This document shows, one piece after another, positions 1 to 10,932 of a stretch of DNA of 64,000 bases. Origin of the DNA: Anisus vortex. Lineage: Eukaryota > Mollusca > Gastropoda > Planorbidae. The DNA is taken from the NCBI GenBank assembly GCA_949126835.1, contig OX421508.1:12087994-12151993 (forward strand), in the 5' to 3' direction. The position numbers and the translations under genes are program-made. Every line of letters begins with the position of its first letter. The stretch's first letter is position 1. The notes beneath the pieces were generated by a model, which searched no databases, was not told the DNA's origin, and worked only from the letters and a program-made list of their open reading frames with translations.

Positions 1-689
1 TTCATTCAAGAATTTGCTCAGCAGAAAGCAAGAAAAGAAAAGTAGGGTTTTAGTCTTGAGTATAAATACTGGTGATCATTATTTAAATGTGACTTTTGGA
101 CCGTAGTTAAGAAAACAATAATTCAATATCAAACAATATCAAGTATTCTTTGTGCATTATTTTAAGTGTTATAAAAACAGAAAAAAAATATCTATAATAT
201 AACTGTGAGTTTCGGTTTGATATTAAGAGAACTGTACATAATGCAGGTATAAAACAACCTATAAACCCATATATCTATTGTAAAACTGTGTGTTATGTAA
301 ATTTTCTAATAATAATTTAGATTTCTAATTATTAATTTATAATGCAAAACGATTGTTACTTTTCATTCAACTGTTTTATGTACATTTCACAGTCCTCAAT
401 CAAAGGTTAAGCTATAAAATAAAATTCTTTGTTGGGCTATAAAAATTATTAACAAAAGCACATTTTCGAAGTTCCATACGTGGCAGACCTCGCCGAAGGC
501 ACTTTAATGAGGGCGCAGAATTTGTTTTCGCCTAGGGCGCCAAAAACCCTAGAGCCGGCCCTGACTATGACATAAATGGCGTCCAGGCTATTTTGGAACA
601 ACATGGCATAATTGATTCTTGTTCCGGCTTTATTTAACCACTACGTGACAACAATTGATAAATAACTACGGTACAGCTACTTATTTTAC
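1..689. other. Left edge, no gene seen; transposon-end-like GC patch
   Basis: No exon is recognisable here, although the next (third) exon of the minus-strand lectin gene should lie to the left and is not in this stretch. Around 500-565 a GC-rich patch contains GGGCGCCAAAAACCCTAGAG followed by CCGGCCCTG, which looks like one end of a DNA transposon (reverse strand starting CAGGGCCGG). No second end was found. Confidence 0.35.
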
Positions 690-869
690 CTGTAGCAAAG
701 AATTTTGTATAATCTTTAGTCTCTAAAACAGTGCCATCATGCCAGACAAAAGTGCCTTCAGTTTTTATGTCATCAAGTCCAATCCAAACATGTTTATCTC
801 CATCATTGCGTCTCACGAGAATTTCCATTAACTCAGGAGTTTTGGGCACAGCCAACCTGGCTCCTCTAG
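690..869 (-). CDS. C-type lectin domain exon (middle of the domain)
   Basis: A 180-bp internal exon encoding the centre of a C-type lectin-like domain. The reading frame gives ARGARLAVPKTPE, then WIGLDDIKTEGTFVWHDG, the hallmark WIGL and the EGxFVWxDG element of this fold. It is bounded by an AG acceptor (ACACAG before the exon, minus strand) and a GT donor (GTAAAATAAG after it). Both junctions are phase 1, so it joins in frame to the exon at 2310-2453. The final exon, which should carry the WND motif and last cysteines that complete the calcium and sugar site, is not visible and would lie left of the window. Such proteins are usually secreted or membrane-attached carbohydrate binders, often in immunity; the ligand cannot be told. 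Confidence 0.82.
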
Positions 870-2309
870 CTGTGTTTACACAAAAATAGTTTGCAATTAA
901 TTAAAAAGAATGTATATAAAGCGGCTTATTTAGCATCTTTATCTTTTTTTTACATTATAAATTTGTAATGTAATCAGATTTTATTGATTTCAAGCTTGGT
1001 TATAAAAGTTTTTTCTGAATGTCAGGCTGGCAAAAAATACAACACTTGTTTAGTTTTAAATATCTTTCGTTAACAACCAATATTGTGCAGAGAATTGAAC
1101 ACAGTTACTCATTACTCTGATGCCCTCTTTGCTGCACAGCATTTAAATTTATAACAATATTTTAGCTTTATTACTAGCTTTCTGTCTTCCTATGCCTTAT
1201 ATCATTCAATAAACTTAAAACCTTAGATTATAAAAGTAAACGCACATAGTATAACTTTCTATAGCCCTCCCACTTATTTTATTTGTCACTTTGACGGTCT
1301 ATAACAGGTAATGGTACACAGACAATTACGTTTATAAAAATATGTTATTGTCTGTCTGTAGTATATTTATTAAGTTTCGTGTGATTTAGTGTCCGTTTGT
1401 TTAAGTAATGCTTGTTTGACTATATGTACGCGTGTTTCAATGTTTGTGGAAAAGTATAGATAAATATTCCAAGACGAAATGTCAACAAAACAATCAACGT
1501 CAACTTCACTTATTACTTTTTGTATATTATATTATCTATTGTTGGACATTGGAAATGTTCACTTAATATTATCTCTTCTTATTGTATATGTTACAAATAC
1601 TATTCATGCGTCCTACGCTCCGCCGTAGTCTTACATTTCGATCAAGGTTTTAAATTATATTAGTTTAGCCTACTGGTTTTTCTTGGTTTGTTCAGGCAAC
1701 CCATTTCATGTCCGGTTACCGCTCAGGAAGAAAGAGTACCTAGACGCATTTTTTGTTTGCGTTATGAATAAGAAAAGTGTTAGTGTTCTTTTGTTTATAT
1801 GAACGCTTTAATATGTTGTTATTGTATTGTATTTCTAATAATCAAGGAAGTTAATTAGTATACATTTTGGTAAAATAGCCACCTGGATAAATTGACCGAG
1901 TCATGCATGTGAGCCGAGAATCGACTTTTGATAAGCCACACAGGTGGTCAGGCAGAACCGAAAGTATCTAGCTATTCCGCGCGGTATTTGTCGTGTAAAC
2001 AGAGATAGACCGCCGGTCGCAGTAACAAGAGCTTGCAATTAGGATAAGAGATAATAGGGAGTGTCGACGTTGAAATTCCCTATGTTAGTCTAACCAGATT
2101 TCTCCCCTTTTTGATCGCCTCTGTTTATCTGCCCTTTCTAGTCATTCTACTCGGCGATCCGACAAAGACAGACGACATTTAAGCCGCCCCCCTGTCCTAT
2201 CTTCGTCACCTCTCGATTGCCTGGAGACTTAACACTCTGCTGGCCACACAATCCCATGTCACAACATTACAGCTTCATGTACGTAAGGAAATAATCTCGT
2301 CATACAAAC
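870..2309 (-). other. Intron of the C-type lectin gene
   Basis: This 1.44-kb AT-rich stretch lies between the two lectin exons. The donor on the minus strand is GAAG|GTTTGT at about 2309 and the acceptor is ACACAG at about 870. Nothing coding is recognised inside it. Confidence 0.6.
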
Positions 2310-2453
2310 CTTCGCAATCCACCATGGCGTCATAAAAATTCTTTTGCTCTTCCGACCAATAGATGCACATTGTGGCATTTTCAAATTTCTTAAATTCAAA
2401 TGGCTTTGTTCGGCGACATCTGCGAGCAGATGTCGTGGCTCTAACGTCGTAAA
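2310..2453 (-). CDS. C-type lectin domain exon (start of the domain)
   Basis: A 144-bp exon whose minus-strand translation ends FENATMCIYWSEEQKNFYDA then MVDCEG, the typical opening of a C-type lectin domain (aromatic strand, WSEEQKNFYDA helix, first conserved cysteines). The acceptor is ATTTTCTCAG at 2454 and the donor GTTTGT at 2309. The split codon G|CT joins it in frame with the exon at 690-869. The signal-peptide exon, expected to the right, was not found; the P-like element at 2682 lies on that side. No calcium-binding motif can be judged from this part. Confidence 0.78.
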
Positions 2454-2555
2454 CTGAGAAAATATTAAAATATATCGTTTGATAATCAATGTAAAAATTA
2501 ACTTTTAGAGATTTTCTAAAGATGCGACGAGTAAACATCAATAAATATTTGATAC

Positions 2556-2628
2556 AATTTCAGCTACGTAAGCTACATGATAAATTAAACGTTAACAGAC
2601 AACCTATGTAGCTTACGTAGCTGAAATT
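2556..2628. repeat. Perfect 23-bp inverted repeat (hairpin)
   Basis: AATTTCAGCTACGTAAGCTA plus CAT at 2556-2578 is repeated as its exact reverse complement at 2606-2628, with a 27-base loop. It sits between the lectin exon and the P-like element. It may be a tiny fold-back element, since no flanking duplication was identified. Confidence 0.75.
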
Positions 2629-2681
2629 GAGTATAGCCTATGAAATAAATAATCTGCTAAAACGCTAGGATAGTTACAGAT

Positions 2682-3815
2682 CAAGGACTACTGAAGACAG
2701 GACATGCAGAATTGAATTTCTGACTTCCTAGCTAAGGCCAGTTTTTTTAACAGTAGCGATACACTCCCTTGGCGCAGTGATATAATGTTAACTATTATTA
2801 AGTAACTAACAAAATTCTTTACTACTATGATTCATTGTATTAATGGTTTATGTCATTGTCATTAATTTAATGACAAAGAACGATCTAATAGCCATTAAAA
2901 TGTCTTAATAATTACCAAGCATGAGCGCACTATTTTTTAAGGAGTATGAATAGAAGGCGCAGTTTGGTTCCAAAATGGATGCTTGTTGTTGGATTTTACT
3001 TCACTGTGTTTGTTTTTAATTTTTCGATCGTGTATTTTTTATCAAAATGCCTTATAAATGTGGTGTAGTTAATTGTAAAGGTAATTATAATGCTGCCAAC
3101 AAGTGTCGTTTGTTTAAATTGCCAAATAGTGCATGTATACCATTATTGAAAGCAGAAAATATGAGAGGAGAGCACAATGTTTGTTTATTTTTAACTATCA
3201 CAGTCAATTTACATTCTTTATATTCCTTGGTCATGAAAACACAAATAAATTTTGCCATAGATATAGAAATCAAATTATCGTATTTATAATTATGGTATAC
3301 ATGTACCACTTGGCAAAATTCTCAACCCAAATAATCGACTTTCTTCATAATCACTTTTTTTAGAGGCTGTGCATTTGTCTCTTAATTATGAGCGAGATAA
3401 ATGTTATGGGTGGGTTACGTTTTTCCCTTTTTAGGTCAAGAAATAACGATTTTTTTTGAAATTTTTTTTCACTTTATTTTATTCCTTAGGTGACCCCCCA
3501 CACGAAACCGTCAACACCAACCGCATATATATATAGGGTATCATGTATACGGTCCTAATCATTCAATCATCTAAATAGATCTTAAATAATATTCAAATGC
3601 TCTTTTAAACACTCTCAATCCTAACCCCTCATTAGTAAACGGCCCTGCACATTAACATTATTGACATTATTGACATTAATTATGTTAGTTACTTAATAAT
3701 AGTTTACTTCATATATAAGCGCGACAAAGAGAGTGTATCGCTACTGTGAAAAAAAGTGGCCTTAGCTAGGAAGTCAGAAATTCAATTCTGCATGTCCTGT
3801 CTTCAATAGTCCTTG
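2682..3815 (+). mobile_element. P-like DNA transposon remnant with THAP reading frame
   Basis: An 1134-bp element flanked by a perfect 8-bp direct repeat TTACAGAT (2674-2681 and 3816-3823), the duplication length typical of P elements. Its ends are long inverted repeats of about 130 bp, starting CAAGGACTACTGAAGACAGG at the left and the complement of CAAGGACTATTGAAGACAGG at the right, with scattered mismatches. Inside is a THAP-type start (3047). The transposase catalytic part is missing, so it is non-autonomous or internally deleted. Assignment to the P superfamily is inferred from THAP plus the 8-bp duplication. Confidence 0.75.
3047..3289 (+). pseudogene. THAP-domain N-terminus, truncated
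   Basis: An 80-codon frame starting MPYKCGVVNCKGNYNAANKC then RLFKLPN. The spacing C-x4-C followed by a FKLP-type segment is the opening of a THAP zinc finger, the DNA-binding domain found in P-element transposases and THAP proteins. After about residue 27 the similarity stops. The tail is unrelated to a THAP core and the Trp, second Cys/His pair and AVPTIF-like end are absent. It is enclosed by the inverted repeats of the P-like element, so it is best read as the relic first exon of that element's transposase. Confidence 0.6.
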
Positions 3816-3867
3816 TTACAGATATATAATATTATAATATAATAAATTAACACAAATAGTAATTTAA

Positions 3868-4294
3868 AGACCAAGTGAACAGCTTTTTCTCGAAGGGACG
3901 AGATTTGTAAAAGTCTCATACGGAAGTGACGTGTTAGAAGGACAATAAATAAACAATCACGACCCACAAAATCTATATTTAACCATTTTGTCAAAAAATA
4001 AGACCGGGAAAAGATTCAAAACACGTGGAAATAGATTCAAAACACGTGAAAATATTCATTTTTCCTTGTCGGAATTCCTTCTCTGACGTCACTACCCTTT
4101 GTTACCATATCAAATGGCTACGAGATTTGGATTTTTCCTACGCACATTTAAGTGCTAATATTGAACTAATTACTTGAAAGTTATGTTTAATATTTTGTAT
4201 AAATGATTTTATTAGCATTTGGGCACTGAATACACTCTTTACTATCAAAATAAACGTTTATCTCAATTTTGATAAAAAGCTGTTCACTTGGTCT
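3868..4294. mobile_element. MITE with 21-bp perfect TIRs flanked by TTAA
   Basis: AGACCAAGTGAACAGCTTTT plus T (3868-3888) is exactly inverted at 4274-4294, and both ends are bordered by TTAA (3864-3867, 4295-4298). The 427-bp interior has no coding capacity but has a small duplication (AGATTCAAAACACGTG twice near 4012-4048). TTAA suggests a piggyBac-type mobiliser, although the tip does not start with CCC, so the superfamily is uncertain. Confidence 0.7.
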
Positions 4295-4493
4295 TTAATT
4301 AATATTGTTTTTTAGTGCACAATAGATCGTTAATGTCATCTATACTCAAACTCAAATACCTACTAAAGAATGTTATAAATGTGTTTATATTACATATAGT
4401 GTATAGAGTTGTTGTTTTTTTTAAACATTTCAATTTGCATTAGTAAGATTTAGTCTAAGTATTTAGAAAATTCTCATAAAGCATATCCCTATA

Positions 4494-6293
4494 TGTCACG
4501 ATGTTCCCGTGCGGGAGACCAACTCGTCACAATGTTGACACTGAGAGGGGTGCGGGGGGGGGGGGTGGTTGAGTGGGGTTAATGGTGGCTGGTTGTCGTG
4601 GGGTATGAGGTGCCGATGCTGCAATCGTCCTGGAACAATGATTATGTCTCCTCCTGGCTCGTTAAGATGTTACAGAGTATACAAACAAACAGTTCTAAGA
4701 TAAGCAAGCAAATCGCTGGTTACATTTCAGGTGTTTATTTACGTTCAAATATCCAATGATGAGATACACATATGAAATTATACAGTAATGCGGACACTAG
4801 TATATGCTAGTGTTGTGAAATCCAATGTTAGGTTACACAACTTATACTGGTGGAAAAATACGAGTACTGGTTAGACCGATATATATATATATATATATAT
4901 AACATGTGAGGCGATATACTACTTGAACATATATGAATTGCTCAGAATGTCTAACATTAGTACACGGTGATGTGTGGAATCCACTTTTAGGTTTACACAA
5001 CTATACTAACACAATTACTATTACTGGCTAACTATATATATAAGTCCAAGTGTACAGGTTGGGAGTTAAGCTAAAGCGATGCGTTTATCTCCATGAGCTG
5101 GCCAGAACTGATTAAGATTTAGTTGAGCGGCTTTTACGTGAACATTAGTCACGTGAAAAGCTCCTCAGTTTGATTGGGTGGTTACCTTAAGTTAGATTTA
5201 CATATAATTCCCATTGGTCCTTACGAACATATATTTACATAAAGATAAATGTATTTGGAGGGAAAATGGAATGAGGGGGGGAGGGGGTAGGTTTAACAAT
5301 TACACCGCCAAAACTGCGGGTAGAGTGGGGTGTAGATGAATTAATTACTACCGCCCCCAACTCAGCGGGGTGAACAAGGGAGACGGGGGGGGTCGAAGTG
5401 GGTGGGGTAGTCTAGATAAAAGACGGTTGATACATACGTCTTGCTGAGTGGAGGGAATTATCTCCCTTTGATAGAATTTCCCGTGGTCATCTCAAGTGGC
5501 TGGCGTGGGTTTTCGGGCGGGTTTTCGGTTTAAGTAGGTGCGAAAACATCGACCGTATCAAAGGTTAGCTAACTAGTCGCCGCCCTTGAGTGGTATGGGA
5601 AGGGGGGAAGGGGTTTTAGCGGGGAAGGTGGGGTGGGTTTCTTTTGGCGCGTAATGTCTACATACAACATGTTGAAATAACAACATGAATGAATATTTAC
5701 TATACAAGCACATTAATACAGACAGCATGAATAAATAGTTGGAAATATAATAGAAATATATACATTGAGAATTCACACACGTACACATCATTCATTCGCG
5801 GTTTGTACCAATTTGATCGTATTTAATTAGCAAACTCTGAATTGGGAATTTAGAGGAGTGTAGTGAAAGGTTAAGGAACAGGTGAAGAAAGGGGGTGGCG
5901 GGGCGTTCCTATTGCGTGAGAGAAGGAGAAGATAATGGCGTCAGACCACTCTCATCATATCTAATCTAACTCTACGCTAACCTGTGGTTCTAGTTCCAGG
6001 GGCGAAGCCACAGGGGGGGCTGAGGGGGGCTAAGCCCTCCCTGGAATTAAAAAAAAATATTTTTTTCAACTGATTTTTTTAAAATATGCACTAAATTTGC
6101 TAAAAATTTGGTAAATCTTTGTCACGCAAAAGTTTAGCCCTCCCCTGGTACTTGGTAAATATTTGTCACGTGAAAGTTCAGCCCCCCCTGGAAAAAATGT
6201 CTGGCTTCGCCCCTGTCTAGTTCTACACTACTTCTTACGCTATAATCTATCTATGTGTGCTAAGAGTCACGATTTAAGTCCAAGGTCGTGACA
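4494..6293. mobile_element. Solo LTR, about 1.8 kb, 5-bp TSD
   Basis: The segment begins TGTCACG (4494-4500) and ends CGTGACA (6287-6293), giving TG...CA ends with 7-bp inverted tips, and is flanked by the perfect 5-bp repeat CTATA (4489-4493 and 6294-6298). There is no second copy and no internal gag or pol, so it is read as a solo LTR left by recombination. It contains G-rich tracts (around 4555, 5275, 5380), a short TA run at 4880-4900 and an inserted hAT-like MITE (5997-6215). No long frame is present. Orientation is unknown. Confidence 0.65.
5997..6215. mobile_element. hAT-like MITE nested in the solo LTR
   Basis: A 219-bp element with tips CAGGGGCGAAGCCA and TGGCTTCGCCCCTG (one mismatch in context) and a perfect 8-bp target duplication TCTAGTTC (5989-5996, 6216-6223), both hallmarks of hAT elements. 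The interior repeats the phrase TTTGTCACG twice (near 6118 and 6162). It must have inserted after the LTR arrived. Confidence 0.82.
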
Positions 6294-6708
6294 CTATATA
6301 TTATAGCCTATATTATAGGCTATATATTATAAATGTAACAGGGTGGGGGGAAGAGGGGGGGTAATTAATTTAAATTCATAGTTACTACTAATTAAAGAGG
6401 GTTGTGGGTAAAGGACAGCAATCATCTAACTAAATACATCTAAACTAGGGCACGAGGGGACTTTGGGCTTCCGTGACACTTCCGTTGGGACAGAAGGATT
6501 ATTACAATCTAAACAGACCAACAACACTGAACACTAAACATAAAACACTAAAATCATATTTAAATTACAAATTACTGTTTATTCATGGAAATTCACTCAT
6601 CCCATTTAAGGGAAAATAAAAATCATTAAAAACAAATTGAACCCCAACAATAAACCTATACTATCTAAACTCTAAACATACTGTGAACCCAAACAAAATA
6701 ACCAACTT

Positions 6709-6883
6709 CAACTCCCCACTAAAAAACTAACTTCAACTCCCCACTAAAAAACTAACTTCAACTCCCCACTAAAAACCAAACCTCAACTCCCCACTAAAAA
6801 CCAAACCTCAACTCCCCACTAAAAACCAAACCTCAACTCCCCACTAAAAACCAAACCTCAACTCCCCACTAAAAACCAACATA
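6709..6883. repeat. 25-bp tandem repeat, seven copies
   Basis: Copies start at 6709, 6734, 6759, 6784, 6809, 6834 and 6859, each opening CAACTCCCCACTAAAAA. The first three carry ACTAACTT in the variable half and the later ones CCAAACCT, so the array grew from two sub-variants. Confidence 0.93.
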
Positions 6884-9800
6884 GGCCGACATTACGACCT
6901 ACAATATAATATAATAGAAATAGAGAAATAAAAATAAACATTAGAACATGGTCATCTATATACATAAGCATAATATATATATACTATATACAGTAAATAA
7001 AAACTACATAGCATAGTCCAACTATAACCTGTTCAAACATGAACCTATACTCCTTGTACATCTTATAACATAATATGAATTATGACATAAGAATCAACTC
7101 AGCTCTAGTCAATGAAGACTAGAACAAGACAACACCGCTCTATACTCTGTACCACAGAGTTAGGCCACTCACTGGTTAATACATACCAGTTAAAACCAAG
7201 CATGAAATAAAAACATCTACCATAACTTATTCCCATGCCGGCCATTAAAGGCAACATTACATTAAAATAATAATATACATGAACTAAAAAGAAATATACA
7301 TTTAAAAAGAAGAAGCCAACATGGCGGCTAATGTTCCTTCCCAAACCTCCAACTTAATCCATTCCCATCAATGCACTTATCATAGACAAGTGGACAATAT
7401 ACATAAAATAACAAAATTAGACATAGTATAAAATAGAATAAAAATTCTAAAAAGTAATTAAATCTCAACTCACGTCATATCTGAACAAGCCACACACAAC
7501 TACGCCATAATCTGACCACTGGTCTTCCACAAAATGGGCCATTTCAGACGGAAGTGATTGATTAATTGTTCTATTTATAGACGCTGACCGAACGTAACTG
7601 ATGACAACTCTACCTCTCGCTCTAACTAATTTCAAAATGACTATTTCCTGTTGACTAAAGTGCTAATCCTTATTCTAAATCTCTAATTGCTAAATATCTA
7701 CAAATCTACCTTATGTACAACCCTATATATTAAATTAAACTACAATAAAAATTCTACCTATTACTTTAATTAAACTACACTAACGAAATCCCAATTTAAA
7801 ATAATCAGAAAAAGAATTCCGAAAAATGACGCAAGGCCTAGCCGCTTAACCTCGTTTCAGGGCTTTCACAAAATACAAAACAATATTTACATACATCATT
7901 TTTATACCAAACAGTCCCCCAAGTCTATATCTATATTACAAATAATAAAATACACCTACATTAAAAGTCAATTACCTACAATCTCACAAATCATAACACG
8001 CTCAGAGCACAGAAACACATTCAAAACAGACCACTCATACAGCACAAAGCAATTAATCACACTTTTAATTTAAGTCACCGACCTACATAAATTTGTTGAA
8101 TTTAATTAAGGCCTATAAAATGTTTTGTGTAGAAAAAGCAAATGTTTTGTGTAGAAAAAGCTGTAAAGTATTTTTCTAACTATTTCTTGTAGGCAGTGTC
8201 ATTTTTCTTCAAGTCTTAAATATGTTTTTGATTTTTCCTTTTATTAGTTTCTAGGCTTTAAGCCTTTCTGAGACGTCTAGATGAGTATTTGATTCTCCTA
8301 TAATAGTTGTGATGCTTGTCTATTTATGCTATTGTTTATATTTGAGTAGTGTGTTGTGTATGTTCTTTATTCATTTGAAAATCTTAAAATACTGAATCAT
8401 ATAAATTTCACCATTTTAACTACATCTATGGACATTTGGTTTTAACGTTAATGTTTCGTGTAGGCCTACATAGTTTGACATGTTACAGTGTGATTATAGT
8501 CTGAAGTCTGTGAGCTTACATGAAAACTATCAAAAAGCAATCGCCATAGTTGTATTTCTAGTAAAACACTAGAATACTCAGTATGGGATATAAGCTCAAC
8601 TTCAACTATTTCTGTGTATGTGGATAAATCAAAGACGCACACTTTGGTTAATAAAAAACTACATCTAAATATGTTATGGGATAGATGTTTTAGGTTTTAG
8701 TGCGAAGGCGCATAAAGATTTCTTAACAAATAGTGTCAAGAAAAGCTTACTTTCAATTAAAATCATCTTTCAAAATTATTTATTTAAAAATAGTAGGCTA
8801 GAGCGTGTCTAGTTGCTAGTGGCTGTACCTATATTTATTGGACAAAATTATGTTGATAAAGATTTCAATTTTAAGTTTATAAGGTGACATCTGTTTAAGA
8901 TATATAGAAACAAAGCTTAAAAGTGGACCATAGTTACCACATTTTACTGTATACGAAAATGTAGTGTATAGTGGAAATGTTTGATCTTTTGAAGATAGGC
9001 CTAACTATATAATTTGTGTATATATTTATTCGAATTATCATCAAACTGGGAATAGCCGTTTTTAATTTGTTTTTAATTTGTTATTATAAAGATATTTTTG
9101 TATCATTATATTTTAGTATTTGAATTTGATTTAGTATGTGACAAAGTGTATTTCTCGTAATGTTCTTGTGAAAGGTGTTCACGGTTTAGATCACTATAAA
9201 CAACTAATACTAAGCTTAGTAGCTTTGACCTTCAATAGACCTGACTAACCATATTTCAATTAGTACAAAACATTAATTAAAGTAACTATATGTTTCCATT
9301 TACAGTCTCTTTTCGCTAGATCTCGTCTCTTTACCCCACGCGATCCCAACAAAATAAGTTATTCCGATCTTACAACGATGTCACCGTAATTAAACAATTA
9401 CGTCTGTAAAATGAATTTTAAACTTTATCGAATAAATCATTATAATTAGATCTACGTAAAAAAATATTTACAATAATAAAATAAAATAGTATTCCTAAGA
9501 AAATATTCTTACTTAAAACTTGAATGCAAAAGATGAACAATACAAAACAAATGTACTTCATGGTGTTGGACACAGATCTATGTAATTCTTTTTCTTACTT
9601 TTTTTTCTCTGTCTAATAATAGTAAAACAATATCTGGCTATTCTTTTATGGAGAAGCAAATAATATAAATAATGGATTCGTGTCAACATGATCATATTAT
9701 ATTATGAGTATTTTTCTGTTTAGTTTTTTTACTGGTCTGTCAGTCCGTAAATAAGCGGATTGGCTTAGAGTTATATGGAGGCCAACATAAGTCATGACCT

Positions 9801-9894
9801 AAGGCGCTGCACCAGGTTGTTGAATTAAAAGCAAAACTAATATTTCATCAAGTTTAGCACAATTGTCCGCTTCTCAAAAAAAAAAAAAGTTGTT
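6884..9894. other. Gene-free AT-rich stretch
   Basis: No convincing exon, RNA gene or bounded element was seen. A 21-bp direct duplication (ATGTTTTGTGTAGAAAAAGC, twice) lies at about 8118-8161. Confidence 0.5.
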
Positions 9895-10440
9895 AAAACA
9901 AAATCATGATCCTCTCTCTGCTACAATACAAGTGCCGGAATGACTCTGTCCCGATTTACCTTCACTCTTGTTTCCAGCTCTACATCCGATCCCGTCCACT
10001 TTTCTCGGATTCCGACTCACTGACACTTCGGACCCCTCGTGCAACGCTAGTGTCCGCTGGCCAACGTGCATTCTCCTACGCTTCGCCACGGCCCTAGCTT
10101 ATCTTATACATTACAGACGTTCCTTCTGTAAAGAAGATTAATGCTTCGACACCTTCAGGAGCCGGCTTAAGACTCACCTATTCTATAGAGTACTGTACAT
10201 ATAAGCTTAATAAGATAAGATAAGATAAGATACGATTTCTTTATTGATCCAAACAAATGGAAATTTGTCTTGATTACAGATGTTTTGTCCTTCAGCATAT
10301 TTTAAACAAAATTAATAGCCTATACATTTTCGTCTGTTCTTCATTGTTTGTTCTCTGTCTGTAACTGTTGTCAGCGCATAGAACTGTCCTCAACGGGATA
10401 TAATGCGCTTCACATTCATTATTATTATCTTTAGTTACAT
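9895..10440 (+). mobile_element. Truncated LINE 3' end, interrupted
   Basis: The plus frame near 9906-10097 reads KCRNDSVPIYLHSCFQLYIR, then LRTPRATLVSAGQRAFSYA, the conserved C-terminal tail after the reverse transcriptase of CR1/L2-like LINEs. The same phrase occurs in the minus-strand LINE at 23352-23612. A stop at about 10097 and the loss of everything upstream make it dead. At about 10208 the 3' end is broken by GATAA repeats and a unit reading TTTATTGATCCAAACAAATG. LINE-like 3' sequence resumes near 10372 (GCGCATAGAACTG) and ends in an ATT-rich tail near 10430. Confidence 0.7.
10210..10232. repeat. AAGAT short tandem repeat
   Basis: Four to five copies of TAAGA lie in a row at the junction where an unrelated segment interrupts the LINE tail. 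Confidence 0.7.
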
Positions 10441-10849
10441 TTTGTTAAACAGTTTTGTTTTATTTATATAAAAAAATGTCAGTAAAAATAATATTGTCAC
10501 TTAGTTCATGTCGTATATTATGGTTATTAATGTATATATGTGTGTCTGGTTGTCTAGCTGATACTTCATCCGTTTATTTATCAAATTTATAATATACTAG
10601 TGGTTATGCCCGTCAAAATGACGAAGAAACGAATGACTATAATGTGTTTTGTTAAGAGAGAAAAAAATAAAATTACAATAAAAACTAAAGTGAGAAAGTT
10701 TCTTTCGATATTTTTTTTTTTTTTTATTGTTTCTTGTCACCCTGGTCCTGGCACATGCATAACAATTGTTGATGTCAAGCTTCGGGTATTAAAATGTAGC
10801 GAACAGTTGTGTTGACTTGATCTGTTGGCCTAGGCGCCTATAGAGGACA

Positions 10850-10852
<3 letters not shown>
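10441..10852. other. No gene seen
   Basis: AT-rich sequence with short frames only; nothing is recognisable. Confidence 0.4.

Positions 10853-10929
<77 letters not shown>
10853..10929. repeat. (TA)n microsatellite
   Basis: An uninterrupted run of about 38 TA dinucleotides. Confidence 0.97.

Positions 10930-10932
<3 letters not shown>

Noticed and set aside
6709..6883. CRISPR-like repeat array
   Set aside because: The 25-bp units are contiguous with no unique spacers, and the DNA is eukaryotic.
7105..7344. 79-codon minus frame with hydrophobic stretches
   Set aside because: AT-rich sequence readily gives Phe/Tyr/Val-rich frames; no homology recognised and no gene context.
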